Shown: one piece after another, positions 25,291 to 33,623 of the stretch
Numbering within the stretch: position 1 is the first letter of the stretch
Layout: the number at the start of each line of letters is the position of its first letter
From: an uncultured Bacteroidia bacterium
Lineage (GTDB): Bacteria > Bacteroidota > Bacteroidia > Bacteroidales > F082
Reading direction: 5' to 3'
Length of the DNA stretch: 64,000 nt
Assembly (NCBI GenBank): GCA_902770835.1
Contig: CACXUM010000007.1
Span: 1 to 64,000, forward strand
Made by a program: the position numbers and the translations under genes
The notes under the pieces: model-generated
The model's input: the letters and a program-made list of their open reading frames with translations, nothing else
Database searches by the model: none
Told to the model about the DNA's origin: nothing

Positions 25291-26139
25291 TTATAGTTTT
25301 TCGATTTGTTCGGGGGATAATTGGGTGGCTTCGGCAATGATTTTAATGTCAAATCCCATGGCTTTCATCCTCTGTGCGATTTGGAGTTTTTCTTTTGTTT
25401 CGCCTTTTGATAGGTATGTTTCCAAAGTGCTATTGTAATCCCAGTACTCCTTTTGGCTGGCCTCGTATTGTCGGCGTTCCGCTGCTGAATACTTTGCTAT
25501 CTCGGCCTGCTCAAAAAGTTTTTTGAAGACCCGGTCCTGAAGGGCTACTGGACGCTCCAACAGTCGGGAGAGGTTGCGCAACACGAACATCCACTTGTCG
25601 AACATCGTCTCAAGTTCGTCCTCGGTCTTGTTGAACTTGGGCATCTCCAAGTAGATGAAGGTCAGCTTGTCGTAGAAGACATGGTGGTCTTCCACATCCT
25701 TCAACTTTATTTCGTGACGGTAGCTGTCGGGGGCATATTCGTTGTTCGGGAACTCGAAGTTGAGGATGCCTATGGTGTAGACATTTTCCAAGTGATAGTC
25801 CCACTTGCCCTTGGGAGCCTGCTGGCGAATCGGTGTGGTGGCATAGTAAACGCTGCGGTCCTTGAAGTAGGTTTGCTCGGCTTTTTGCATCTCGACGATG
25901 AATTGGCTTCCGTCACTCGCTGTGCAATAGACATCGAAGATGGACCTGCGGTCGCCATAGCCGTCGCCCAAGTTCTCCCCGTTGAGATACTTCACATCCT
26001 CGATTTCTTTCTCTTCATTGCTGAAGAGGGCATTGAGGAAGCTGATGAGCAGGTCTTTGTTCATCTCGGTTCCGAACAGCTTCTTGAAGCCGAAGTCGGT
26101 GTAAGGGTTGATGTAGCGTTCGCGGTTTTCTTCTATCAT
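25291..26139 (-). CDS. Rpn family recombination-promoting nuclease / PD-(D/E)XK transposase-like protein
   Basis: 282 residues starting INPYTDFGFKKLFGTEMNKDLLISFLNALF, the signature start of this family. The nuclease core is SIFDVYCTASDGSQFIVEMQKAEQTYFKDRSVYY (D..., E-x-Q-K, about 60-95), and the C-terminus is a helical tail ending EATQLSPEQIEKL. Rpn proteins cut DNA and promote recombination in E. coli; many Bacteroidales copies are annotated as transposases without proof of movement. No terminal inverted repeats or target duplications are evident here. Confidence 0.85.
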   Translation of the reverse strand: MIEENRERYINPYTDFGFKKLFGTEMNKDLLISFLNALFSNEEKEIEDVKYLNGENLGDGYGDRRSIFDVYCTASDGSQFIVEMQKAEQTYFKDRSVYYATTPIRQQAPKGKWDYHLENVYTIGILNFEFPNNEYAPDSYRHEIKLKDVEDHHVFYDKLTFIYLEMPKFNKTEDELETMFDKWMFVLRNLSRLLERPVALQDRVFKKLFEQAEIAKYSAAERRQYEASQKEYWDYNSTLETYLSKGETKEKLQIAQRMKAMGFDIKIIAEATQLSPEQIEKL

Positions 26140-26177
26140 GGCGCGTTATGTTATGGGCAAAACCTATATGAAGGGTA

Positions 26178-26185
26178 CAAAAATA
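26178..26185 (-). promoter_or_regulatory. -7 box of the Rpn nuclease gene
   Basis: TATTTTTG on the minus strand, 38 bp before the ATG. Nothing else was recognised between 26140 and 26326. Confidence 0.45.
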
Positions 26186-26326
26186 CAAAAAAAGGGGGAA
26201 TGTCAAGATAATAGTGGGAAAAATGGTGGAAAATTTTTGGCCGCAAATCTTTTTATTTACTACGCTGTAGCTTTTTTTGGAAAAACGTGTTTTGGGGTTT
26301 CCAAGCTTGTCATTTTTTCTAACTAC

Positions 26327-26549
26327 TCATTGAAAACACTGTTCTATAAAAAGCTCAGGAGACAGAATTTTTATCTGATGTTCAGTCAAGGGGTAATCTT
26401 TTGTGTTGAATGTCAACAGATATTGGCAATCGGATGTAATTGCTGCTTGCAGTTGGCAACTGTCTTCAAGGTCGGCAAAACGCATGTCGTTGACACATTG
26501 CAAAAGACTGTTATTGTCGTGTCCAGCAATGTGGAAATGAAAAAGACTC
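26327..26549 (-). pseudogene. PIN-domain toxin remnant (N-terminus missing)
   Basis: The frame carries only the C-terminal third of a PIN protein: FADLEDSCQLQAAITSDCQYLLTFNTKDYPL followed by ILSPELFIEQ. This matches the F-x-D-x-E-D / NxKDF-PL / TPEEF pattern of Bacteroidota PIN toxins. Full members are about 130-140 residues with catalytic Asp near the N-terminus (LDTN); those are absent. The homologous part begins right behind the antitoxin stop, so a deletion removed the toxin's 5' part. Reading it as one frame with an upstream ATG would overlap the antitoxin and is not supported. Confidence 0.68.
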
Positions 26550-26867
26550 TCATATTCTGTATTTTTCAGTGATATACTCGTCGCGCAAATCTTCAAGCGA
26601 TGTTTGAGTGGCTGGCAGAATTCCTTCAAGGTCGCGGAGGGAGAGGGCGTTTCCGTCGGTTTCAGAAAAGCGTATGATGCGTTGTATGGGGTCTTGTTTC
26701 GAAAGGGAGGATGTGGCGTTTGTTTTTCTTTCGGAAGAGTACGCCATCCTGATCAAGATAGCATTTATCTGTTGTTGTAGCCATTCAGTTACATCAATGT
26801 CGCTATCCAGATTCACCCTCGCCTTGTCGAGCAAGGTATCATTCACTTTTATGCTTAACGTACACAT
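26550..26867 (-). CDS. Antitoxin of a type II PIN toxin-antitoxin locus
   Basis: 105 residues: an N-terminal ribbon-helix-helix-like part (MCTLSIKVNDTLLDKARVNLDSDIDVTEWLQQQINAI) and a C-terminal tail with SLRDLEGILPATQTSLEDLRDEYITEKYRI, the toxin-binding part in related pairs. It has its own promoter. The cognate toxin gene behind it is truncated, so this is probably an orphan antitoxin. Confidence 0.72.
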   Translation of the reverse strand: MCTLSIKVNDTLLDKARVNLDSDIDVTEWLQQQINAILIRMAYSSERKTNATSSLSKQDPIQRIIRFSETDGNALSLRDLEGILPATQTSLEDLRDEYITEKYRI

Positions 26868-26898
26868 CTGTTTTGTCTTTTTGTCGGTTTTTCGACCG

Positions 26899-26906
26899 CA
26901 AAGGTA
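26899..26906 (-). promoter_or_regulatory. -7 box of the orphan antitoxin gene
   Basis: TACCTTTG on the minus strand, 32 bp before the ATG. Confidence 0.55.
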
Positions 26907-27014
26907 CTACTTTTTTGACAGATTGAAATTTAAGGAGATAAATTTTAGGGGTTTAACCATAAATCGGATGAATGATTCTAATAAAATTCCAAATCAAGGC
27001 AGAAAGGCTTGCCG

Positions 27015-27052
27015 CAAAAAAAAAGCGACACCCGAACCGTGGATGTCGCTTT
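27015..27052 (-). terminator. Intrinsic terminator of the pta-ackA unit
   Basis: On the minus strand: AAAGCGACA, a 14-base loop, TGTCGCTTT and a run of nine T in total. It lies 18 bp after the ackA stop. Confidence 0.88.
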
Positions 27053-27070
27053 CAGTAGTTGCTGACAAAC

Positions 27071-28276
<1,206 letters not shown>

Positions 28277-28321
28277 TGTTGAATTGTTGTTTGTTTAATT
28301 GTTGAATTGTTGTTTGTGGGA

Positions 28322-28336
28322 TTGGCCAGCGGCCAA
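28322..28336. repeat. Small palindrome between pta and ackA
   Basis: TTGGCC, loop AGC, GGCCAA: a 6-bp perfect stem in the 192-bp pta-ackA spacer. The rest of the spacer holds the repeated CAACAATTCAAC-type ackA leader. Confidence 0.6.
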
Positions 28337-28468
28337 GAAATGCTTGCATTCAACATAGTTAAATTTATCAAAATCAAATCAAAATCTTTCAATTAGAAAT
28401 CTGATTTTGAGAGATTTTATTAGAGATTTTTGAACAATTTCTTGCGAAGCAATCCCAATACATAATCA

Positions 28469-29482
28469 TTATTTCTGTTTCTGAGCAATAGCTTGGTTGC
28501 AGGTGATGGCCACCAATTTGTAAACATCATCAATCGAGCAGCCACGGCTGAGGTCGTTGCAGGGCTTGGCCAAGCCTTGCAGCACGGGGCCGACGGCTTC
28601 GGCACCAGCCAAACGTTGCACGAGTTTGTAAGCAATGTTGCCCACTTCGAGGCAGGGGAACACAAGCGTGTTGGCCTTGCCAGCCACAGGGCTGTTCGGA
28701 GCCTTGCTCGAACCCACCGAAGGCACAATGGCGGCATCGGCTTGCAGTTCGCCGTCCAAAACGAGGTCGGGACGACGCTCCTTGGCGATGCGCGTGGCCT
28801 CGATGACCTTGTCGACCACCTCGTGTTTCGCGCTACCCTTGGTGGAGAAGCTCAAAATAGCCGTAATCGGGTCGATCTTGGCGATGGCTTTGGCGGTGTC
28901 GGCGGTGCAAATGGCGATTTCGGCCAGTTGTTCAGCCGTCGGCATGGGCGTTACGGCGCAGTCGGCGAACACCATGCGGCCATCGGTGCCGTAAGGACAA
29001 CCTTCGGGCAGGAACATCGTGAAGGCGCCGCTGACGCAACTCACGCCGGGCACGGTCTTGATGATTTGCAGGGCAGGACGAAGCATGTCGCCGGTGGTGC
29101 TGCGGGCGCCGCTGACGAGACCGTCGGCCTCACCAGCCTTGACTAACAGGATACCGAGATACATGAAGTTGCCGGCGAGGTCGTAAGCCTGCTCGGGCGT
29201 CATGCCTTTGGCTTTGCGGATTTCAAAGAGAAGGTCGGCATATTTCTGACGCTCAGGGTTGTTCATTGGGTCGATGATGCGGGCCTTGCCGATGTTTTTC
29301 AGACCAAACTCGGCGGTCATTTCCTTGATTTTCTCGGCGGGACCGATGAGAATGATGTCAGCCACGTTGTCGGCCAAAAGTTGGTCGGCGGCTTTCAGGG
29401 TGCGGGGCTCGTCGCCCTCGGGGAGCACAATGCGCTGGCGGTTGGCCTGCGCGTTGGCAATGATTTCTTGCATTAAATTCAT
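28469..29482 (-). CDS. pta: Phosphate acetyltransferase
   Basis: 337 residues, the short form consisting only of the catalytic PTA_PTB domain. It has RIVLPEGDEPRTLKAADQLL, ADGLVSGARSTTGDMLRPALQII, DCAVTPMPTAEQLAEIAI and GELQADAAIVPSVG...KANTLVFPCLEVGNIAYKLVQRLAGAEAVGP, all typical. Makes acetyl phosphate from acetyl-CoA and feeds AckA. The N-terminal regulatory domains of enterobacterial Pta are absent, as usual in Bacteroidota. Confidence 0.96.
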   Translation of the reverse strand: MNLMQEIIANAQANRQRIVLPEGDEPRTLKAADQLLADNVADIILIGPAEKIKEMTAEFGLKNIGKARIIDPMNNPERQKYADLLFEIRKAKGMTPEQAYDLAGNFMYLGILLVKAGEADGLVSGARSTTGDMLRPALQIIKTVPGVSCVSGAFTMFLPEGCPYGTDGRMVFADCAVTPMPTAEQLAEIAICTADTAKAIAKIDPITAILSFSTKGSAKHEVVDKVIEATRIAKERRPDLVLDGELQADAAIVPSVGSSKAPNSPVAGKANTLVFPCLEVGNIAYKLVQRLAGAEAVGPVLQGLAKPCNDLSRGCSIDDVYKLVAITCNQAIAQKQK

Positions 29483-29539
29483 TGTAGTTGAATTGTTGAT
29501 TGATTATTGTTTAATTGTTGATTGCAAAAAATAGACCCG

Positions 29540-29547
29540 CAAAGTTA
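29540..29547 (-). promoter_or_regulatory. -7 box of pta
   Basis: TAACTTTG on the minus strand, 57 bp before the ATG; the leader between is CAA-rich. Confidence 0.5.
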
Positions 29548-29580
29548 GGAAAACTTTGCCTTGGTTTGCAAATAATCATT

Positions 29581-29588
29581 TATTTTTG
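29581..29588 (+). promoter_or_regulatory. -7 box of the DUF4271 gene
   Basis: TATTTTTG, 22 bp before the ATG at 29611; it starts the run DUF4271-hemD-rnpA-yidD. Confidence 0.55.
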
Positions 29589-29610
29589 CAGCCGCAAATG
29601 AAAACCATCC

Positions 29611-30435
29611 ATGCCGCAGTACCCCGACATATTCTATAAAAGTGCCTTTGAACGAGCAACTCAATCCGCTGATACAGTGCAAGTTGTTGATACAATTGCC
29701 TGCGATAGCGTGGTGCCGAGTTTCATTACTTCGGGCTTCCACGGCACGCTCAATCCTTTGCCGCGCATGAGTTACGAAATCCTGCAAGGCTGGAATTTGG
29801 CGCTCTTGGGACTGATGCTGTTCCTTGTCGTGGTCAACAAGCAACTGTATCCGAGGCAGTTCCGGCAGGTGCTTTCCGTTCCGGGCGGCGTGGCACACAC
29901 CAATCAACTGCTGCGCGAATGGAACCCCATGCGCAGTTTTATTTGCATGTCGTTCACCTTGGGCTACATCCTTTTGATGACGCTTTTCGTGCAGAAAAGT
30001 TGCGTGGTGCTTTCGCATGATATGCTGACTTACAACAATTTGAAGGTGTTCGGCATCCTTTGCGCGGCCATGACGGGTTGGATATTGCTCCGCCATTTGA
30101 CCTTGCGCTTCGTGAACTGGCTTTTCGACACCAACGAAACCATCGACCGACAGATGGTCGTGCAGTTTTCCGTGTCCATCCTCACCCTAATCGCGATGGT
30201 GCCCGTCACGCTTTTGTTGCTCTACAATCCCACAAAATATTTTATTTGGATTGGCATTGCAGTATTGGGCTTGGCGGCCATTTTGCGACTGGTTTTTGGG
30301 GTGATGGAAACGAGAGTTTCAACAAAAATTCCCGCGTTTTATATTTTTTTGTATCTTTGCGCCCTCGAAATCGCACCCATAGCGACGCTCGTGACCGCAG
30401 GCTTACGCTACTTTAGTCATGGTTCTGTTTTTTAG
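29611..30435 (+). CDS. DUF4271 polytopic membrane protein
   Basis: 274 residues with about seven hydrophobic helices after a 50-residue soluble start. It contains PSFITSGFHGTLNPLPRM, WNLALLGLMLFLVVVNKQLYPRQFRQVLS and LREWNPMRSFICMSF. The DUF4271 family is restricted to Bacteroidota and commonly precedes hemD, as here. No function is established; the genomic pairing is the only clue. A TATCTTTG box inside its 3' end (30352-30359) could be a promoter for hemD. Confidence 0.82.
   Translation: MPQYPDIFYKSAFERATQSADTVQVVDTIACDSVVPSFITSGFHGTLNPLPRMSYEILQGWNLALLGLMLFLVVVNKQLYPRQFRQVLSVPGGVAHTNQLLREWNPMRSFICMSFTLGYILLMTLFVQKSCVVLSHDMLTYNNLKVFGILCAAMTGWILLRHLTLRFVNWLFDTNETIDRQMVVQFSVSILTLIAMVPVTLLLLYNPTKYFIWIGIAVLGLAAILRLVFGVMETRVSTKIPAFYIFLYLCALEIAPIATLVTAGLRYFSHGSVF
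30352..30359 (+). promoter_or_regulatory. Possible internal promoter for hemD
   Basis: TATCTTTG inside the DUF4271 coding sequence, about 140 bp before the hemD ATG. It matches the -7 consensus but may be coincidental coding sequence. Confidence 0.3.
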
Positions 30436-30502
30436 CGAGTTATACACTTCGGATGTGGGTAAAAAAGTAGTTTTTTGACAGATATAATTTTAGAGAAAAA
30501 AG

Positions 30503-31267
30503 ATGAAGATTAAGTCAATTCTGGTGTCGCAGCCCAAGCCTGCAGATATATCGAAGACGCCTTTTGCTGACATGATGAAAAAGTATGGTGTCAACTTCAC
30601 TTTTGAGAAATTCATCAAACTTGATGATGTCACCGCGAGCGAACTCCGACAGGAACACATCAAACTCCCCGAATACACTGGCATCGTCCTCACGAGCCGC
30701 AATGCCATCGACCATTTCTTCCGCGTCGCCAAGGAAATGCGCTACACAGTGCCCGAAACGTTGAAATATTTCTGCATCAACGAGTCGACGGCCTTCTACT
30801 TGCAACGCTATGTGCAATACCGCAAGCGCAAGGTTTTCTACGGCAACCAGACCCTCAACGACCTCATCGACATCATGAAGAAGCACAAGGACGAGAAATA
30901 CCTTTACTGCTGCTCCGACATCAGTTCCGACTCGACCATCGACCTGCTCACCGCCGCCAAACTCAACTTCACCAAGGCCGTGATGTTCCGCACCGTGCCC
31001 GCCGACCTGAAGGACGTGGTGAAAATCGAGAACTATGACATGTTGGTCTTTTTCAGCCCGATGGGTATCCAGTCGCTCAAGGTCAATTTCCCTGATTTCG
31101 AGCAAAAAGAAGTCGCCATCGGCGGATTTGGCGAGGCCACTTGTCAGGCTATCATCGATGCTGGCTTCGAACTCAACTTCCGCGCCCCGACGCAGACCGC
31201 GCCCTCAATGACGATGGCCATCGAGGAGTTCTTGGCCGCTGAGTACAAGAAGAGCAAGAAGAAGTAA
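30503..31267 (+). CDS. hemD: Uroporphyrinogen-III synthase
   Basis: 254 residues with the two-lobed HemD pattern: IKSILVSQPKPADISKTPF at the start, VLTSRNAIDHFF (about 55-66), YLYCCSDISSDSTIDLL, and MLVFFSPMGIQSLKVNF in lobe 2, ending GFGEATCQAIIDAGFELNFRAPTQTAPSMTMAIEEFL. It cyclises hydroxymethylbilane to uroporphyrinogen III. HemD sequences are weakly conserved, but this Bacteroidota version and its DUF4271/RnpA neighbours are distinctive. Confidence 0.88.
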   Translation: MKIKSILVSQPKPADISKTPFADMMKKYGVNFTFEKFIKLDDVTASELRQEHIKLPEYTGIVLTSRNAIDHFFRVAKEMRYTVPETLKYFCINESTAFYLQRYVQYRKRKVFYGNQTLNDLIDIMKKHKDEKYLYCCSDISSDSTIDLLTAAKLNFTKAVMFRTVPADLKDVVKIENYDMLVFFSPMGIQSLKVNFPDFEQKEVAIGGFGEATCQAIIDAGFELNFRAPTQTAPSMTMAIEEFLAAEYKKSKKK

Positions 31268-31296
31268 ATTGCTGAAACACAAACCCTTTTTATGGT

Positions 31297-31707
31297 ATGG
31301 TTGCCCCTGAAGGTTTGCCGAAATACGAGCGTATCTGCAAGGAAAACGACATTCAGGCGCTTTTCGACAAAGGCGCGGGCGTTTCGGTGTATCCTTATCG
31401 GGTCATCTTCTTGTTCCGCAAAGACGAAAGCCGCCCTGTAACGGTGCGTGTGCTGGTTTCGGTGTCCAAAAAACGCTTCCATCACGCCTTCAAGCGCAAC
31501 CGCGTGAAACGCCTGATGCGCGAGGCTTGGCGCAAAAACAAGGCGTCGCTCTACGAAATCTGCCAAAGGGATAATATTTCGGTGGATGTGGCGTTAGTGT
31601 ATACGGCTACTGTCATCCACAGTTACGAGGAGATGATGGCGAAGACACGGAAAGCCGTCCAAGAAATTGTCAAGAAGCATGAAGCGCATTGCAAAAATTC
31701 CCGCTAA
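31297..31707 (+). CDS. rnpA: Ribonuclease P protein component
   Basis: 136 residues. The conserved core is [27 protein letters not shown] (the RNA-binding RNR motif) and the family's basic character is clear. With the RNase P RNA it trims tRNA 5' leaders. The 3' end overlaps yidD by 29 bases in another frame, as in many bacteria. Confidence 0.93.
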   Translation: MVAPEGLPKYERICKENDIQALFDKGAGVSVYPYRVIFLFRKDESRPVTVRVLVSVSKKRFHHAFKRNRVKRLMREAWRKNKASLYEICQRDNISVDVALVYTATVIHSYEEMMAKTRKAVQEIVKKHEAHCKNSR

Positions 31708-31909
31708 CTTCCTGATTCTCTTGATTAGGCTTTATCAGGTGACGCTTTCGCCTTGGATCGGAAAAAGTTGCCGCTATGTGCCGACTTGCTCCAACTACGG
31801 CATCGAGGCCATCGAAAAATACGGCTTCTTCAAGGGCGGATGGCTCACCTTCAAGCGCATCCTCTCGTGCAACCCGTGGGGCGGAAGCGGCTATGACCCA
31901 GTCCCGTAG
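31679..31909 (+). CDS. yidD: Membrane protein insertion efficiency factor YidD
   Basis: 76 residues: [62 protein letters not shown]. The CRYxPTCS and CNPWGGxGxDPVP motifs are diagnostic. Start at ATG 31679. Its stop codon TAG is inside a copy of the compound repeat also seen at 15543. Confidence 0.95.
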   Translation: MKRIAKIPANFLILLIRLYQVTLSPWIGKSCRYVPTCSNYGIEAIEKYGFFKGGWLTFKRILSCNPWGGSGYDPVP

Positions 31910-31950
31910 GGACGACACATCAGTAAGCAGGCGACGTGAGTCCCTGCACA
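31903..31950 (-). repeat. Compound repeat copy over the yidD stop
   Basis: Reverse-complement match to 15543-15589 (CCCGTAGGG...TAAGCAGGCGACGT...CCCTGCAC). The TAG in CCCGTAGGG is the yidD stop codon. Confidence 0.82.
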
Positions 31951-31976
31951 GACAGACACGGACAAACAACAAAAAA

Positions 31977-33623
31977 ATGAAATACATCAACACCCTAATC
32001 CTGACCTTGCTCCTCTCCGTGAGCGTGGTCGCCCAAGAAAAGCAGAACAACTTCGAAATCGCCAAGAGCCTCGACATCTACAACAGCCTTTTGCGCGAGT
32101 TGAACCTGAATTATGTCGATGAAATCAACCCGGGCGAACTCAACGAAACAGCCATCAAAGCCATGCTCAGTGGCCTCGACCCTTACACGGTTTTCATCCC
32201 TGAGTCCGACATCGAAAACGCCAAGTTCATGACCACGGGCGAATATGGCGGCATTGGCGCACTCATCCAGTATGACGGTGAATATACCCGCATTTCAGAT
32301 CCTTATGAAGGCTGGCCGGCACAGAAGAGCGGACTCATCGCTGGCGATGCCATCATTGAGGTGAACGGCGTCGACTGCAAGAAGAAGAACACGCAGGAAG
32401 TCAGCAATTTGCTGAAAGGTCAGCCCGGTACTGAAGTGACGCTGAAAATCAAGCGTTACGGCGTGGAGAAACCCATTGAGAAGACCTTGAAGCGCGAAAA
32501 GGTGAAAATCGACAACATACCTTATTATAAGGTGTTCGACAATGGCGTGGCCTACATTTCGCTGAGCGGCTTCACCCGCGACGCGGGCAAGGAGGTGAAG
32601 GAGAAATTCATGGAAATGAGGAAAAACCATGAGTTGAAGGGCTTCATCCTCGACCTGCGCGGCAACGGTGGCGGCTTGATGAACGAGGCGGTCGACATTG
32701 TCAACTTGTTCGTTTCCAAGGGAAAGCCTGTCGTTTCGATGCGCGGAAAGGCCGCCACCGCCAACAGCCTGCATCCGACTACCAACGAGCCTGTCGACCT
32801 TGACATTCCTGTGGCCGTTCTCGTCGACGGTAACAGTGCCTCGGCCAGTGAGATTGTGGCGGGAGCCTTGCAGGACTACGACCGCGCTGTCATCATCGGG
32901 CAAAGGACTTTTGGTAAAGGGTTGGTACAGAATATCTTGCCACTGAGTTACAATACGCAGATGAAGGTCACGGTGGCGCATTATTACATTCCCAGTGGTC
33001 GCTGCATTCAGGAAATCGACTATTCGCACAAAAAGGATACCACGCAGACGAAAACCGACACACTCGGCAAGGCGTTCAAGACGATGGGCGGGCGCACGGT
33101 TTATGAAGGTCACGGCATCACGCCCGATGTGAAGGTGAAGCGCGACCCCTACGCCACGGTGACGGCCTACCTTTACGGCAAAAACTTCATTTTCGACTAC
33201 GCCAACAAGTTCTACAGCGAGCACAAGAGCATCGACTCCGCCGACCGTTTCCAAATCGACGAGGCCACTTATCAGGACTTCATGAAGTTCGTGAAAGACA
33301 AGAAGTTCAGTTATACCACCGAGAGCGAGAAGGCCATTGAAAAGTTGAAAAAAGTGGCCAAGGAGGAAGGCTATTTGGACAAGATTCAGCCTCAAATTGA
33401 CCTCTTGGAAAAGAACTTCGCCGCCGAGAAGGAAAACGACCTGATGAGCAACCGCAAGGACATTGAGGAACTGCTGCGCTCTGAGATTGTGGGCCGCTAT
33501 TATTTCCAAAAAGGTCGCATCGTTGCCTCCCTGAAAGACGACCCCGACCTGAAACGCGCCTTTGAAATCCTGCTCAATACCAACGGCAAGGACGAATATC
33601 ACACCATCCTGAGCGGCAAGTGA
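31977..33623 (+). CDS. S41 family C-terminal processing peptidase
   Basis: 548 residues; start at 31977 gives signal peptide MKYINTLILTLLLSVSVVAQ. Then an N-terminal helical part, a PDZ domain (about 85-165, GGIGALIQYDGEYTRISDPYEGWPAQKSGLIAGDAIIEVNG) and the S41 core with Ser in DGNSASASEIVAGALQD and Lys in TFGKGLVQ, which form the Ser-Lys dyad. Periplasmic protein processing or quality control. The run downstream of yidD continues with an O-antigen ligase whose ATG overlaps this stop by one base. Confidence 0.92.
   Translation: MKYINTLILTLLLSVSVVAQEKQNNFEIAKSLDIYNSLLRELNLNYVDEINPGELNETAIKAMLSGLDPYTVFIPESDIENAKFMTTGEYGGIGALIQYDGEYTRISDPYEGWPAQKSGLIAGDAIIEVNGVDCKKKNTQEVSNLLKGQPGTEVTLKIKRYGVEKPIEKTLKREKVKIDNIPYYKVFDNGVAYISLSGFTRDAGKEVKEKFMEMRKNHELKGFILDLRGNGGGLMNEAVDIVNLFVSKGKPVVSMRGKAATANSLHPTTNEPVDLDIPVAVLVDGNSASASEIVAGALQDYDRAVIIGQRTFGKGLVQNILPLSYNTQMKVTVAHYYIPSGRCIQEIDYSHKKDTTQTKTDTLGKAFKTMGGRTVYEGHGITPDVKVKRDPYATVTAYLYGKNFIFDYANKFYSEHKSIDSADRFQIDEATYQDFMKFVKDKKFSYTTESEKAIEKLKKVAKEEGYLDKIQPQIDLLEKNFAAEKENDLMSNRKDIEELLRSEIVGRYYFQKGRIVASLKDDPDLKRAFEILLNTNGKDEYHTILSGK

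Noticed and set aside
25291-26139. Calling the Rpn-type gene an insertion sequence
   Set aside because: No terminal inverted repeats or target-site duplication could be seen at its borders; only the family name suggests transposition.
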